This document shows positions 9,867 through 20,270 of a stretch of DNA of 64,000 nt, piece after piece. Source of the DNA: Sordaria brevicollis (lineage: Eukaryota; Ascomycota; Sordariomycetes; Sordariales; Sordariaceae); assembly GCA_033439795.1 (NCBI GenBank), contig JAUTDP010000011.1:2542001-2606000 (forward strand), given 5' to 3'. Each line of letters begins with the position of its first letter. Within the stretch, counting starts at the first letter, position 1. Below the pieces are notes generated by a model that did no database searches, was not told where the DNA came from, and worked only from the letters and a program-made list of their open reading frames with translations. A program made the position numbers and the translations under genes.

Positions 9867-11627
9867 CTTGACGAATTTTCGCGCGAAAATTATTTAGATG
9901 GTGTGATTGAATAGAGCAGAGTTGGAAGTTCAAAAGTCTTTGGTTTTTTGTGTGGCGCAAGCGCGAGCGTGTTTGGTATGCGATGTAGAAGTTGCAACGA
10001 AGCAAAGCTGTGATGCCAAAAGTTGGATGTAAGAGGAAGGAACGCGCGCGCTGGGAATTCCTGGGTGACGCGTCTCTTGTACCTGACGCGTGCACGTGCC
10101 CCTCTAGGCGATTAGTAAGCAATTGCGTCATTGGGAGATAAGCACCACTGATAAGGCTACAGAAAATGTATATCGACCCACTTTTAACGCCTGTGGGTCC
10201 GGCAAATATGGGTCAAAATAGGCGCCGCTTTTGTCAGCTAGCGCTATAAAAATGCACTGTTTTTATAAAGACACAGGCTCTTACAGGAAATGTAAGTTGC
10301 TGGGCTTCGCTGCGACCTTCGCACGCAATTCTTTGGAAATGGAGCCATGAAGATACTTCAAAAAAAAAAAAAAGGGGCAGAAAAGTTAATCATGACGATG
10401 GGATGCGAAGGCAATGGATAAATAAAGGCAAGGCAAAGGGGGAAGAAATGGAGATGCTGCTAAGTTGAACAAGGAACAGGAAATGAATCCCAGGACAACA
10501 GCAAACTTACAGCTAAGGAGTTAAAAAGATGGTTGGCGACAAATTCCACAAAGTCAAAGAGAACGCGCGGACCTCTCACCATTTGTTTTGAACCAAAATT
10601 CCCAAGTCCAAGGCAGGTCCGACCCAAATCCCAATACCGGCAGGAGCACCCGGGACCGACCGAGCTAGCCCTACCTGCCCCCGGACCCCGGACCCACATT
10701 GCGGGAGCCCCGCACCGTCCGGTCAGGCATCCACCGGCCCGGCCCGGCGTCCTGGCCATCGGTAACCACCACAAGGAACACCACATCTTGCATATGCATA
10801 TGTATATGCACATCACCACAACCATCCTTTCGAGATTTAGTTGTTTTGGTAGAATATGTCTCTCATTCGTACATGATCCCTACATTACCTAACACTTCCC
10901 GATTGCCTTCAGAATCCATAATACCGATGCATGAAAGATGCCCCACCATACTGATTGGGGCACTTGATGACAAGTAACGCCCTTAACGCCAACCTCTCCT
11001 TTCCTGTCTGAATATCAATCATAATCCATTTCATCGTATCATAAAAGGCCTGTGAAGTCCTGTCAAGTGCATATCCCACCGGCCCCGACGCAACAACTTG
11101 CTTGAAGCCGTTGTTGTGTGAAGAGGCAAACCTTTGATTACCGAGTGTGGCTTGATGGAGAAGTCTTATGCCAGTGTTGTATTATAATGAGGAAAAGCGC
11201 CGTGAAATTGAATTGTGTCTTGGCCTGGTGCTGATAGCAAATATCCCTGTCCGTTCGTTAATCCATCCCCAAACGCCGCGCTTCTTGCTGAAAGTGATGC
11301 AATGGTATCGTAGGTAAAGCCAACTTGAGAAAAGAGAAGAGAAAGAGGGGGGGCTGTCCATAACACGTACTATGGGACTTGAGCGACGGTGCTCTTGCGG
11401 GATCAGGACGCCCAGGCATCGATCTTTCGATCTCACGCCATGTCTTGATGGCCCGTAGCCCAAATGAGCCTTTCCGTCCCATACCCTCTTTCATGCGATG
11501 GCGTTGATAAGAAAAAAAGTGGGATCAACCCAGACGCCGTCGCTTTGGCACTCCTGTTCGAAAAGATCAGAGAATGCCCCGTTATTAAAAAAAGCCGAAT
11601 ATCAATCATCGTTATGTAAAAATCACT
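9867..11627. other. Intergenic between divergent/convergent genes, no gene seen
   Basis: The stretch includes the presumed promoter of the minus-strand gene at 9866 and the 3' flank of the RING gene. A short A run sits near 10361-10373, and a GC-rich patch (CCGGACCCCGGACCC and similar) at about 10620-10760. The open frames here overlap on both strands and have no coding character. Confidence 0.5.
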
Positions 11628-13220
11628 TCATGCGCAGTCCGTACCTTCACCACGCAACCTCTCTGGTCCATAGGGCCTCCTTTGCCTTTCAGGAATCGCA
11701 GGGGTCGCGCTCTGCCCTTCCTCATCCTCCGCCGCCTCATCAATGCCATGACCGTCCCTGCCCGTGGGCTCATGGTCGGCCATGTTCTTGCGCTTCTTGC
11801 TCTCGGGCGCCTCCTCGACCTCGACGGACCGCCGGCAGACAGGGCAAGTGTTATGCACCTTGAGCCAGGGCGTCACGCACTCGCCGTGGAAAAAGTGGTT
11901 GCACGGCAGCAGGGTGGCCTTGTCGCCAAGCGTCATGTCGTCAACGCAGATGACGCACTTGGTCTTGTTGTCCTGGCAGCCCTGGAGCATCTGCTCGTCA
12001 ATGTCCCTAACTCTGAGCTTCTCGATGGCAGCTTGAGAGGCTGGAGGAGCACCACCTGGGTTCTGCGCAGCGTGCTGCTCGCGAAGTTGAGTGATGATGC
12101 GGTCGAAAGCCTCTTGGGAGTAAACGCCGTCGTTAACGAAGTTAAGGTTGCCGAGGACGAGAGGGCTGAATGGGCTGAACATGGCAGAGAGAAAAGCGTT
12201 CATAAGACCGGCTGGAATGGGGCCTTGGCCTTGAGTGGCTGGCTGGGGACCCTGTTGGGCTTGCTGCTGCTCAGAGGCCTGTGGTTGCTCTCCATTGGAT
12301 TGCGGCTGTTGCTGCGCAGTGCCTTCGGTCTGTGTGGTATTGGTCGTGGCATTGGGTGTCGGAGCAGTATGGACATGTGGAGGTCTGGGAGTGAAGAAGT
12401 GCAATCCAAAGAAGGTGATAGGAGATGGACCCGAGGCGGTAGAGCCGTTAGGAGTAGCGCCGTTGGTAGATGTGTTGGAAGCATTGGGTTGCTGGGTGTT
12501 AGGCTGCTCATTCGACTGCTGAGAAGGTTGCGTCTGGGTGTTTGCCTGTGTACCAGCGGGCTGCTGTTGAGGCTGTGGGGCGGCAGGTTCGGAGATGACG
12601 GTAGTGAAGAAGGTCACAGGAGGGAAGATGAAGCGAATATCAAAATGCTGGGTGTTGGCAGGACGGGATCCAGGCCGAGAAGCTTCGTTGTTGTTGGTAC
12701 TATTGCCGTTCTCTGGTTGGGTGCTTCGGGCGTTGGCCTCATCTGAAGAAGTCTGAGTGTTTCCGCTGGTTGTTGATGAGCGGGTGGTTTCGGTCTGTGG
12801 CCCAGGTCTCGCATCGTGGTTCTCGTGGTTCTCGGTGGCATTTTGTGTTTCAGCGTTGAGGTTCGTAGCTTCCATGGGCTGTTGAGACTCAGTCTCGGTG
12901 GCAGAACGGTCAGGTTGAGGCTCCTCGTCTTCAGGCGCGTCTTCTACAGTGACGGGCATTGGGCGGCGGTGGAAAAGGCGCGGATCATTCTCGGGAGTGA
13001 TCTGGCGTTCCTGCGTTAGTGATGTCGTCCTGTCGTCCATGGAAGTTGAAGTTGTTGGCGGGGTCTGGTTGCTGACAATTTCCGTAGTTTCACTGTTGCA
13101 GGCAGGGCACTCGAGGGTTTCGCCCTGGCGCTCCCACTGGTGATGGCAGGAGTGGCAGTACATCTGGTCTGGTGATGGAGTCGTCGATGTCGACTCGGTG
13201 TTGTGTGTCGAGTCAGCCAT
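11628..13220 (-). CDS. RING-H2 E3 ubiquitin ligase with N-terminal zinc ribbon
   Basis: Uninterrupted frame of 530 aa starting at ATG 13220. Near the N-terminus is a four-Cys zinc ribbon (C22-HS-C25 ... C38-PA-C41). A long Gln/Asn/Thr/Pro-rich, disordered middle follows. Near residues 420-463 there is a C3H2C3 RING: CVIC, then PCNHFFHGEC, then TCPVCRR, all eight metal ligands present. The tail is polar and contains KKRK. The architecture (zinc ribbon, disordered linker, C-terminal RING-H2) is that of the RNF126/RNF115 (BCA2) class and its fungal relatives, which pass ubiquitin from an E2 to substrates, often in protein quality control. Substrates cannot be read from the sequence. No intron is visible. 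Family call is firm; exact orthology is inferred. Confidence 0.9.
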   Translation of the reverse strand: MADSTHNTESTSTTPSPDQMYCHSCHHQWERQGETLECPACNSETTEIVSNQTPPTTSTSMDDRTTSLTQERQITPENDPRLFHRRPMPVTVEDAPEDEEPQPDRSATETESQQPMEATNLNAETQNATENHENHDARPGPQTETTRSSTTSGNTQTSSDEANARSTQPENGNSTNNNEASRPGSRPANTQHFDIRFIFPPVTFFTTVISEPAAPQPQQQPAGTQANTQTQPSQQSNEQPNTQQPNASNTSTNGATPNGSTASGPSPITFFGLHFFTPRPPHVHTAPTPNATTNTTQTEGTAQQQPQSNGEQPQASEQQQAQQGPQPATQGQGPIPAGLMNAFLSAMFSPFSPLVLGNLNFVNDGVYSQEAFDRIITQLREQHAAQNPGGAPPASQAAIEKLRVRDIDEQMLQGCQDNKTKCVICVDDMTLGDKATLLPCNHFFHGECVTPWLKVHNTCPVCRRSVEVEEAPESKKRKNMADHEPTGRDGHGIDEAAEDEEGQSATPAIPERQRRPYGPERLRGEGTDCA

Positions 13221-14208
13221 GTTGATGATAAACCTGGTTTGGCAATGGGGTATCCAGCTCCCGAATCCCGGAGGATATAGATCGAGTCAAAGGGGTCAAA
13301 CAATAAGACTCGGCGATGTGATTGGTTCAAAGGGAGTATAAGTGAAGGGGAATCCAGGGACCAGACGGGTTATTTGTCTGGAATTATTAGAGCAGGATGT
13401 GGAATTATGAGGCGTAGGGTGGAGTAGAAGATTAGGATGTTGAGGGGAAAAAGGGCAAGAAGCAGATATCAAAGTCGAGATTGTGGATTTATAAAAAGGC
13501 AAGACCGCTACTTCCAGCACTGCAGTGCAGCCAAAAGGTGGTTTGATACAACGAAATGGAAGCTGCCCTCGTGGCCCTTTCAGTGCAGTGGTTCGAGTCC
13601 AGATTGACGTTGCGTGACGCGATTCGGGGATAGCGCTGGCACAGGGCCCGTCACCGACAGGAATCCCGTCGACAGCGCGGTTCCAGGGCCAGTTGTTGCC
13701 GTCAGCTCTCTTCTAGAAACTGCGATGGTCGGCCGCCCCTTTCTACAAGGTGCTATGGAGGTCGGCCTCGTCCAATCACGTTGTACTATCAGCCACAAAG
13801 TGCGGCGTTTAGGATAAATTTCTTGTGGCTGGTGCTGAATAATTGGCGCTCACTGCGCTTTCGGAGCCCCTCGGCAAGCCGTCCAACACGGGACGGCAGG
13901 GGTCATCGCAGGGAATCGTCCCAACTGAGCAACCCGCACCTGCAAGTCACCGGACGTATTTCGTCATAGCATTTCGGCTCATGTTGGAGGAGGGTGTTGG
14001 AGGAGGGTGTTGATGCGGTCTCTTTGATTGATGGCTGTTCATCTTCGAGCAATTCTTTGACGACCATCATCACGAGGTGTGAGAAGACGAACAAAGAGAG
14101 GTTATCGAGGAGCCGCATGAAATAGTGGTTTGGCGCAGCAAAGTGCGTCCCACGCGCTGCACGCGTGCCAAGTCTTAAGCTCTGTACTCGGCTCGACTAA
14201 TATCAAAG
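13221..14208. other. Intergenic, RING gene promoter to tRNA
   Basis: Contains the upstream region of the RING gene; a TTTATAAA-like sequence lies near 13487-13496. At about 13984-14014 there is a short GGAGGAGGGTGTT direct repeat. No gene seen. Confidence 0.45.
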
Positions 14209-14280
14209 TCCGGTATAGTGTAACGGTTAACATATCGCGTTTTCACCGCGAAGCTCGGGGTTTGATTCCCCGTACCGGAG
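14209..14280 (+). tRNA. tRNA-Glu (anticodon TTC)
   Basis: A 72-nt cloverleaf: acceptor arms TCCGGTA and TACCGGA pair over seven base pairs, with G as discriminator. The anticodon stem TCGCG/CGCGA closes the seven-base loop TTTTCAC, giving anticodon TTC (14242-14244), which reads GAA. The T arm GGGG TTTGATT CCCC is intact. There is no intron and no encoded CCA, as expected for a nuclear eukaryotic tRNA. Confidence 0.97.
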
Positions 14281-14290
14281 TTCTTTTTTG
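14281..14290 (+). terminator. RNA polymerase III T-run terminator
   Basis: TTCTTTTTTG immediately follows the tRNA-Glu gene; a run of six T is a standard Pol III terminator. Confidence 0.85.
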
Positions 14291-15535
14291 AACTTTTGCT
14301 TCCTCTACTTTGTTTCCTCATCTTTCCATCCATCGCCCAGTGATTGATGCCGCATCATCATCTTTTTTTCTAATCAACGCATGCATGGCTCTGATGCATT
14401 TTCAAGATCCGACCAGACATGAAATGGGGTCTTCATGTGGATAAAGAAAGCTACATGCGTATCTGATCGGTATGCAAAAAGTCTGCGAGCGATGCGCATT
14501 TCGCTTCTCCGCAGTGCATATGCATTTGCATGTGGCTTGCTGCACCTCAGTTGTATCTTTTATAATATCGTAGTCGCAGGTGGTTATTTCCCAGACAGCT
14601 CCTCCCTCCTCCTTCGAATATCTCACGAAGACCAAAGCCGAATTACGCACACCTGTGCATTGGATGGTAGCAGGTAGCAAGAAGTATCAATGAGTTTATT
14701 CTTTCCGACTGTAGTGGGTGACGACTGGAGTGGGAATGAATGTGGTTTTCGGATCTGTGAACCTTTCCCCGAAGCTTTCCCGAAATCATGTTCTGCACCA
14801 TTGACCAGTAACCTCACCTCTTCAGCTCTCTTCTTGGCCAGTTACTCATATTTTGATGTCTGACACTGCGCCTCATCCACAGCAAATCATGTCTCCTCGA
14901 GCAACACGAGGCTGCGATTGCTGCCTAACGACTCGTCGCAGCTCCTGGTTGATCCTCCATTACCCATTCACAGTCCAATACTTGTTTGTTAAGTCAAAAC
15001 CTCGGGTCGATGTTTGCTAGGCATTGCGATGTTGTATCAAGACGTTTCATTTTAGAGTTTAGGAATAACCTTGCCTTCAAAACACAATCCATAAATTTAA
15101 TGATGTCTCAGTAAATTTCTCAATCCCCCTTCATTCAAGCAAGGTAGCTATTCTATCCATTCGTTAAGATCTTTAGGCTTGATCTCAAGTCCCAATGTTT
15201 GATAAGATGAATGGCTTGCAGAAGTACTGCGCTAACAGTCAAACCGGCATTGGAGTGTAGGTACTACCCCAAACTCACCCTATCTCCAGCAATCTCGGTA
15301 GGAAGTTCTATTCCCTTCGCTATCAAGAACTCTCGACTCTAGTTCTACCAGCTTTTATCGCCAGATAAGTCGACCCATGTGGCAGGAATGAGCAAATGCA
15401 TGATTGCAGCAATAACATCCCTTGCCCTGTCGATATCACCTCTCCATACTCAGAATCTTCACATTACTGCCACGGCTTCTCATTACTGCCACGGCTTCTC
15501 ATTACTGCCACGATAGCGCTTCCGCTGCTCAAAAG
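14291..15535. other. Intergenic upstream of the HET gene
   Basis: No gene seen. The last 75 bp contain a 19-bp tandem repeat (separate entry). The region 14880-15400 has ordinary composition and carries no long frame. Confidence 0.5.
15462..15513 (+). repeat. 19-bp tandem repeat in the leader of the HET gene
   Basis: CATTACTGCCACGGCTTCT occurs at 15462-15480 and 15481-15499, and a third partial copy (CATTACTGCCACG) ends at 15513. It lies just before the chosen ATG at 15536. The upstream open frame (ATG 15422) would translate through it, so copy-number change would shift that frame. Confidence 0.85.
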
Positions 15536-17257
15536 ATGGCACCCTACCAGTACCGTCCCATCGAAAGTGATAACCACATCCGCATCCTCTATATCGACCC
15601 CACAGATGATGACGAACAACAGCTTTCCGGAACTCTGGTTCATACCGACGTTACTGATCAACCGGTATATGACGCCCTATCCTACTTCTGGGGGCCGCCC
15701 GACTTGTGTCGCAAGATTCTTATCGATGGCCAGGAGCTCGCCGTCACCGTCAACTTGGAGCTGGCTTTGAAGAGAGTGCGAGCACGACGAAAATACGGCT
15801 CGGAAGTCCAAGAAGGACCGATTCCTATCTGGGCAGACGGTGTCTGCGTTAACCAGAATGACACGCAAGAACGAAGCCACCAGGTGCGGCTGATGTCGCA
15901 GATCTACAGCAACTGCCAGGCCGGCCTGATATACCTCGGGGAAGAAGCAGATGGCAGCCATGATGCATACTTGTTCATGGAATCAATACGGGACTGTTCA
16001 ATCATTGACCTGGCCTCCATTTTTGATAAGACAAGAGTTGGCGACGGGGTGCAACGCTTTATAACATTACTGTCTCGTCCATGGTTCAGGCGGATATGGG
16101 TGATCCAGGAGTTCGCCTTGCCTCGAAAAGTCAGAATGATATGCGGAAGCTGGGATGTGGCCGGCGAACAAGTACATGTGTTTTCCCACGTGGTGCAGGC
16201 ACTAGCGGAGGCCCAACACATGAAAGCAGTATACAACGACTGGCCCACGGCGAACTGCAACTTTCTTGTCGACACGAGAATTCAACTTGGACGTAGTTTA
16301 GGACCGACGGCTGCTGAGAGCCCGGAGGCGGTTCCCCGATCGCTGCCGCTTTTCCGTCTACTGAGTGAGGCTTGTGCCTTTGAAGCCACAGACCCTCGGG
16401 ACCACTATTTTGCTCTTCTGGGTCTGGTGAGTTATGGTACTAGAGATGGAGATCTCGTTGCCGATTACTCCAAGACTCTAGAACAGGTGGAGATGGAATT
16501 CGCGCGGCATTTTGTGGATGACGGTTATGGACTGGCCATGCTTAATTCCGGATGTCATGTGCAAGAAAGACCATCAACGTATCCAAGCTGGTTACCGAAT
16601 TGGGCTGGAAGGTTTCCACAACCATTCGGCAGGATATGGAACTATCACGAGCACAAACAGTCAGATCCGAAAACAGTCTACATGGCAACCTTACCTGGTG
16701 ATGGACGGACACTCCTTGTTGAGTGTTGCCGCATCGAAGCTGTCAAAGCCGTAGGCTCCCCTATCGTTGGAGGAGGAAAAGGTTTGTGGAATGGAGATTG
16801 GCTGCGCGAGATGGAAAAAATGACTGTTGAGTCAACAATATATCCCAGCGGTATTGACGTTGAGGAAGCGATGTGGAGATCCATCATAGCTGACAGGACC
16901 GTTGAGCAGGTGAGACCGGCGCGACAAGATTATGGGACCTTATATCAAAACTTACGGCAGTCTCCTGTCCTGGGTAACATCACGTTTTCAGCCGCCGTGG
17001 CAACGACCGGTTCAGTCAGATTCTGCATCACAACCGAGGGGTTCTTTGGACTGGTTCCTAGCTATGCTGAGGTAGGGGATATTATCGTAACGATAAAAGG
17101 CGACAAAGTCCAGGCCATGTATGCGGTCAGGAAGAGAGTTGCGGACGATAATGATGATGATGTGGCTTACACGTGGCTGGGGCAAGCTTATGTTCACGAC
17201 CTTTGGAAGGTGAAGAAGTACGAGGAACTCGAATGGGAAGTTTTGCGGATCAAATAG
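15536..17257 (+). CDS. HET-domain protein (heterokaryon incompatibility family)
   Basis: 573 aa from ATG 15536 (MAPYQYRPIESDNHIRILYI). The HET domain (PF06985 type) is clear in the N-terminal third: YDALSYFWG at residues 45-53, ILIDG near 61-65, then WADGVCVNQND at 99-109 followed by QERSHQV, IYSNC and LIYLG. The C-terminal part contains the usual LFRLLSEACAFEATDPRDH and FALLGL blocks. HET proteins trigger cell death when incompatible individuals fuse, and most copies have no known partner. No NACHT or WD40 part is present, so this is a plain HET protein. I preferred 15536 to the in-frame ATG at 15422 because the extra 38 residues are encoded largely by the 19-bp repeat. One exon. Confidence 0.92.
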   Translation: MAPYQYRPIESDNHIRILYIDPTDDDEQQLSGTLVHTDVTDQPVYDALSYFWGPPDLCRKILIDGQELAVTVNLELALKRVRARRKYGSEVQEGPIPIWADGVCVNQNDTQERSHQVRLMSQIYSNCQAGLIYLGEEADGSHDAYLFMESIRDCSIIDLASIFDKTRVGDGVQRFITLLSRPWFRRIWVIQEFALPRKVRMICGSWDVAGEQVHVFSHVVQALAEAQHMKAVYNDWPTANCNFLVDTRIQLGRSLGPTAAESPEAVPRSLPLFRLLSEACAFEATDPRDHYFALLGLVSYGTRDGDLVADYSKTLEQVEMEFARHFVDDGYGLAMLNSGCHVQERPSTYPSWLPNWAGRFPQPFGRIWNYHEHKQSDPKTVYMATLPGDGRTLLVECCRIEAVKAVGSPIVGGGKGLWNGDWLREMEKMTVESTIYPSGIDVEEAMWRSIIADRTVEQVRPARQDYGTLYQNLRQSPVLGNITFSAAVATTGSVRFCITTEGFFGLVPSYAEVGDIIVTIKGDKVQAMYAVRKRVADDNDDDVAYTWLGQAYVHDLWKVKKYEELEWEVLRIK

Positions 17258-17343
17258 TTGGATTGATTCCTACTACCCCGTTTAATATTTCGTCACCGGC
17301 AACGCCATCCCCATTCGACATCACACACGACCGCCCAATCTCC

Positions 17344-18025
17344 TCAACCTCGCTTCGCCTTGCATCCAAAAGAAGGGTACTTCTCACCCTGATCCCACTA
17401 CATCAACAAACCAACAATGTCAGCACATCATGTCACATTACACGTTTTCGTCCACAGCACGACATCGAAACCCATTGGATATCTCTAAAGATAGACTCAC
17501 ATGCTCAACAATACACCCTCCCTCCATACGATACCTGTCCACAATCTCGCCAAAGTAATTGGTCCGATAGTTCAACCACCCGTATTCACCCTTGAACGTC
17601 CTTTTCAAGGGAGTGATCTGGACCGAGTCCCAGTATGGGCCAAGAGCGTCGAGAGCGGCGTTGGGACCGTTGGCGCTGGCAAAGGGGTTGTGGTTCTTTT
17701 GTTTTTGCGGTCAGCTCCAGCGAGAGGAGGGGATGGAAAAGGAGGGGCGTACAATATAAGTAGCATCAATGTACTCAAACGCCTCAGTCAGGTTCTTGGT
17801 TTCCAAAAAGGCGCGGGCGAACTTCTCGAAGCGCTCGGCTGACTCTTGTTCAGACACAGGAGGGTCGAGTTGAGGGACGCATGGCGCTGGGGTTACGACC
17901 GCTCTTGCTTCGAGGACGACTTTGTCTGGGATGATCGCCGCATTTTCGGAAGAGGTAGTAGGAGCGCCGAGGATGCCCAGAGGCGCGGCGAGAAGGAGGA
18001 AGGAGATGGAAGTGAGGGAACGCAT
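17344..18025 (-). CDS. Secreted SnoaL-like protein, three exons
   Basis: Model on the minus strand: exons 18025-17753, 17695-17501 and 17397-17344, 173 aa. Intron 1 (57 nt) has donor GTACGC, branch GCTGAC and acceptor AAAG; intron 2 (103 nt) has donor GTGAGT, a GCTGACA branch and acceptor TGTAG. Both are phase 0. Residues 1-20 form a clear signal peptide (MRSLTSISFLLLAAPLGILG|A). The mature part has a helix (ERFEKFARAFLETKNLTEAF), then YIDATYI-NHNPFA, a block ending WLNYRTNYFGEIVDRYR, and CIVEHWDQG. These are the marks of SnoaL-like / NTF2-fold small proteins (Y--HNP, IVEHWD). The specific substrate is unknown. The long open frame alone would miss exons 2 and 3, so the splice model matters. 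Confidence 0.82.
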
Positions 18026-20270
18026 TATGACTTTTGACTGCTTCTACCTCTGTCTGAGCACGTTGAAGTCAGGGAAAGACAGACAATTGAGGCTATCTTT
18101 TCGACAGCTTCGGGCATCCATTTTATAGATCACTCAACGCGATCTGATCCAGACCGTCGCGGTCCGGGAATGGCCTCAAGGTGATCTCGGTTACCCCTAT
18201 TTTCACCCAACCCACGGACGCCATATTGACTGGTGATATAGCATGGCAGTGTGCTTCAGCGAATCAGGTTGTAAGAAGGAAATAACCGACCGACAGGACA
18301 AGTCTCTTTATGAACATACAGAGTCTCGTTTATGATGTCTGTGGGAGCCGTTATGTCGCCGTGATGAAACCAAAGGTAACGGTCGGCTAATCTGGCGAGA
18401 ATCTGGGGACTGGGGCGTTGAGACCCCGTTCGCGATGGACAGACTCTAGAACTCATCGCTTTCCGACACCAAAACGAAGTGTACTGGTAATAACTGCAGA
18501 CACTGTCTCACTTTTGACAGGTCTGAGTTAAATCCATGTGGTCGACTCTTTCGTGATTCAATGGGCAGACATCCTCTGCCCTTCTAAGTGGCAAGGTGAT
18601 ACAACATGCAAGACAAGTGATTAGTGACTCAATATGGGCATTTGTGTTTTCCAAATTGGACCACTACCTTATCAACCACAAGAACGGTACCTCGGAGATG
18701 GAAACGCCGGTCTCGGCAGCGGTGGTGATGACATTTGTATAGTAGTACTGTAACCGTGTTCAGAATCAAAAAAGAGGGTGGATGTGCAATTGAAGCGATC
18801 GCCATCGGGGCTTACACGTGCGCCCGCTGGGATGATTCGGTTGGTGCCGTCTTGAGATGGGTGAGACAAGAGAATCCCGTTTATCTCTTGGTGTCTTGGG
18901 TGTCCAAAAAGGTGTCCTCGTGGATTTGGTGGTGTCATGGAGATGAGCTAATACAGTCAAAGGTTTGGGGGATGACCCGAACCCTGGAACTTCCCGAGGT
19001 GCGCTCTCACATGGTGGGGTAGCCCTCCCTCTAGCCTCCAAAATACTACGCAGTAGCGCGGGATGCATTGGCGAGGATTGGGGGCGTCGAGGGCAAAAGT
19101 GAGTGAGGGCAGTGAGGGGGCACAAGAGCAAGCCGCTCCTGCTGCACTGCATTGGTTGGATTTGACCGGACGCTGACTGCATTTTCTCCGTCGTTGCAAT
19201 TCGCAAGTGAAGATGCTTGGTACCGGTGCAGGAAGGCGCAGGATACGGTACCACCCTCCTGCCATCCATGCCGCGCTCGCTGTTCCCCTCAATCTGGCAT
19301 TTCCCCGAAGTCCAGAATCTGTGGCACGGGATATGTAAGTCCAATCACCCGCGCCTTCCTTTTCCATAATTTGTCTTTCTCAAGTGGTACTTGTAGCGGC
19401 AGGACCGACGGGAATCTGTCTGATGACAGGTTTGATAGGACGTCACGGTGTCTTGATACACAGCAGATACCCGTCTGGAAACAACGGCCAAAAAGATTTC
19501 CACTTGCATGGAACATTGAGGAAAGAGCGCGGCTACAGCGACCAGGGCCCCATTACTAACTCGACCACTGCGGGGCCGCTAACGGGGGTCGGAGCTCGGT
19601 ACGTACCTCCTAGTCCCCCCAAAAGAAGGAAGGCGGCACAGCCAAGACTCCGACCATACGCCGTCGACAGACATCCAATTTTATCACTTATCTTTCCATT
19701 TCGCTAAGTAACTCTGCCTCTTCCTCCAGAAACCTAAAACACTCTCCCATCTTTTCAACCCGAGCAATCTTGCATCTTCGCCAATCTTGCAAACATTTTC
19801 CCCTTTCTTCTGAGCCGTGACAAGGCCCTGGCACATAAAAGGAGGCCCACCGTTACCGTTACGTTCCCCGTCTGCGAGCGAGTCCATCGACCTTCGAGAA
19901 TCCGATACCCCTCGTTTCCTCGACCACATCAAACCTTGCTGCCCTTGCGTATCGTTGCGTCTACCTATTTGATCGACGTATCGATAACCACTGTACAACA
20001 CGCTGTACCACCTGCGACCACACGACAGACCGCACGTCAACGTCCAGTCGCTGTGTGACTGATCCTGTGCAACCGACCGCGCTTACCCCGAAACCTGCGA
20101 ACGTGCGCTCTACATCAGATTCGATTCATACTTGAGGAGCCCCTCACCTTCCATCCTAGCTTCCCGTGCTCGCGCAGACTACAAACATCCTCGAGCTTCC
20201 TGCAGCACCGCTTCTACAAACAGTTTCGTCAGAGACATCCTACATCAACGACAAGGTCAATCGCATCACG
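18026..20270. other. Intergenic between the SnoaL-like gene and the UCS gene
   Basis: Over 2 kb with many overlapping open frames on both strands and no family signal. The last 600 bp are CT-rich with in-frame stops and are probably promoter and 5' leader of the UCS-family gene. No tRNA or repeat noted. Confidence 0.45.

Noticed and set aside
11682..12746. 354-codon plus-strand frame
   Set aside because: It is antisense to the RING-H2 gene; the zinc ribbon and RING motifs are on the other strand.
15422..15535. Upstream ATG of the HET gene
   Set aside because: The extra residues are encoded mostly by a 19-bp tandem repeat, and the HET domain begins normally a few residues after ATG 15536.
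18672..19707. Overlapping frames on both strands upstream of the UCS gene
   Set aside because: Mutually overlapping, with no splice logic or family signal.
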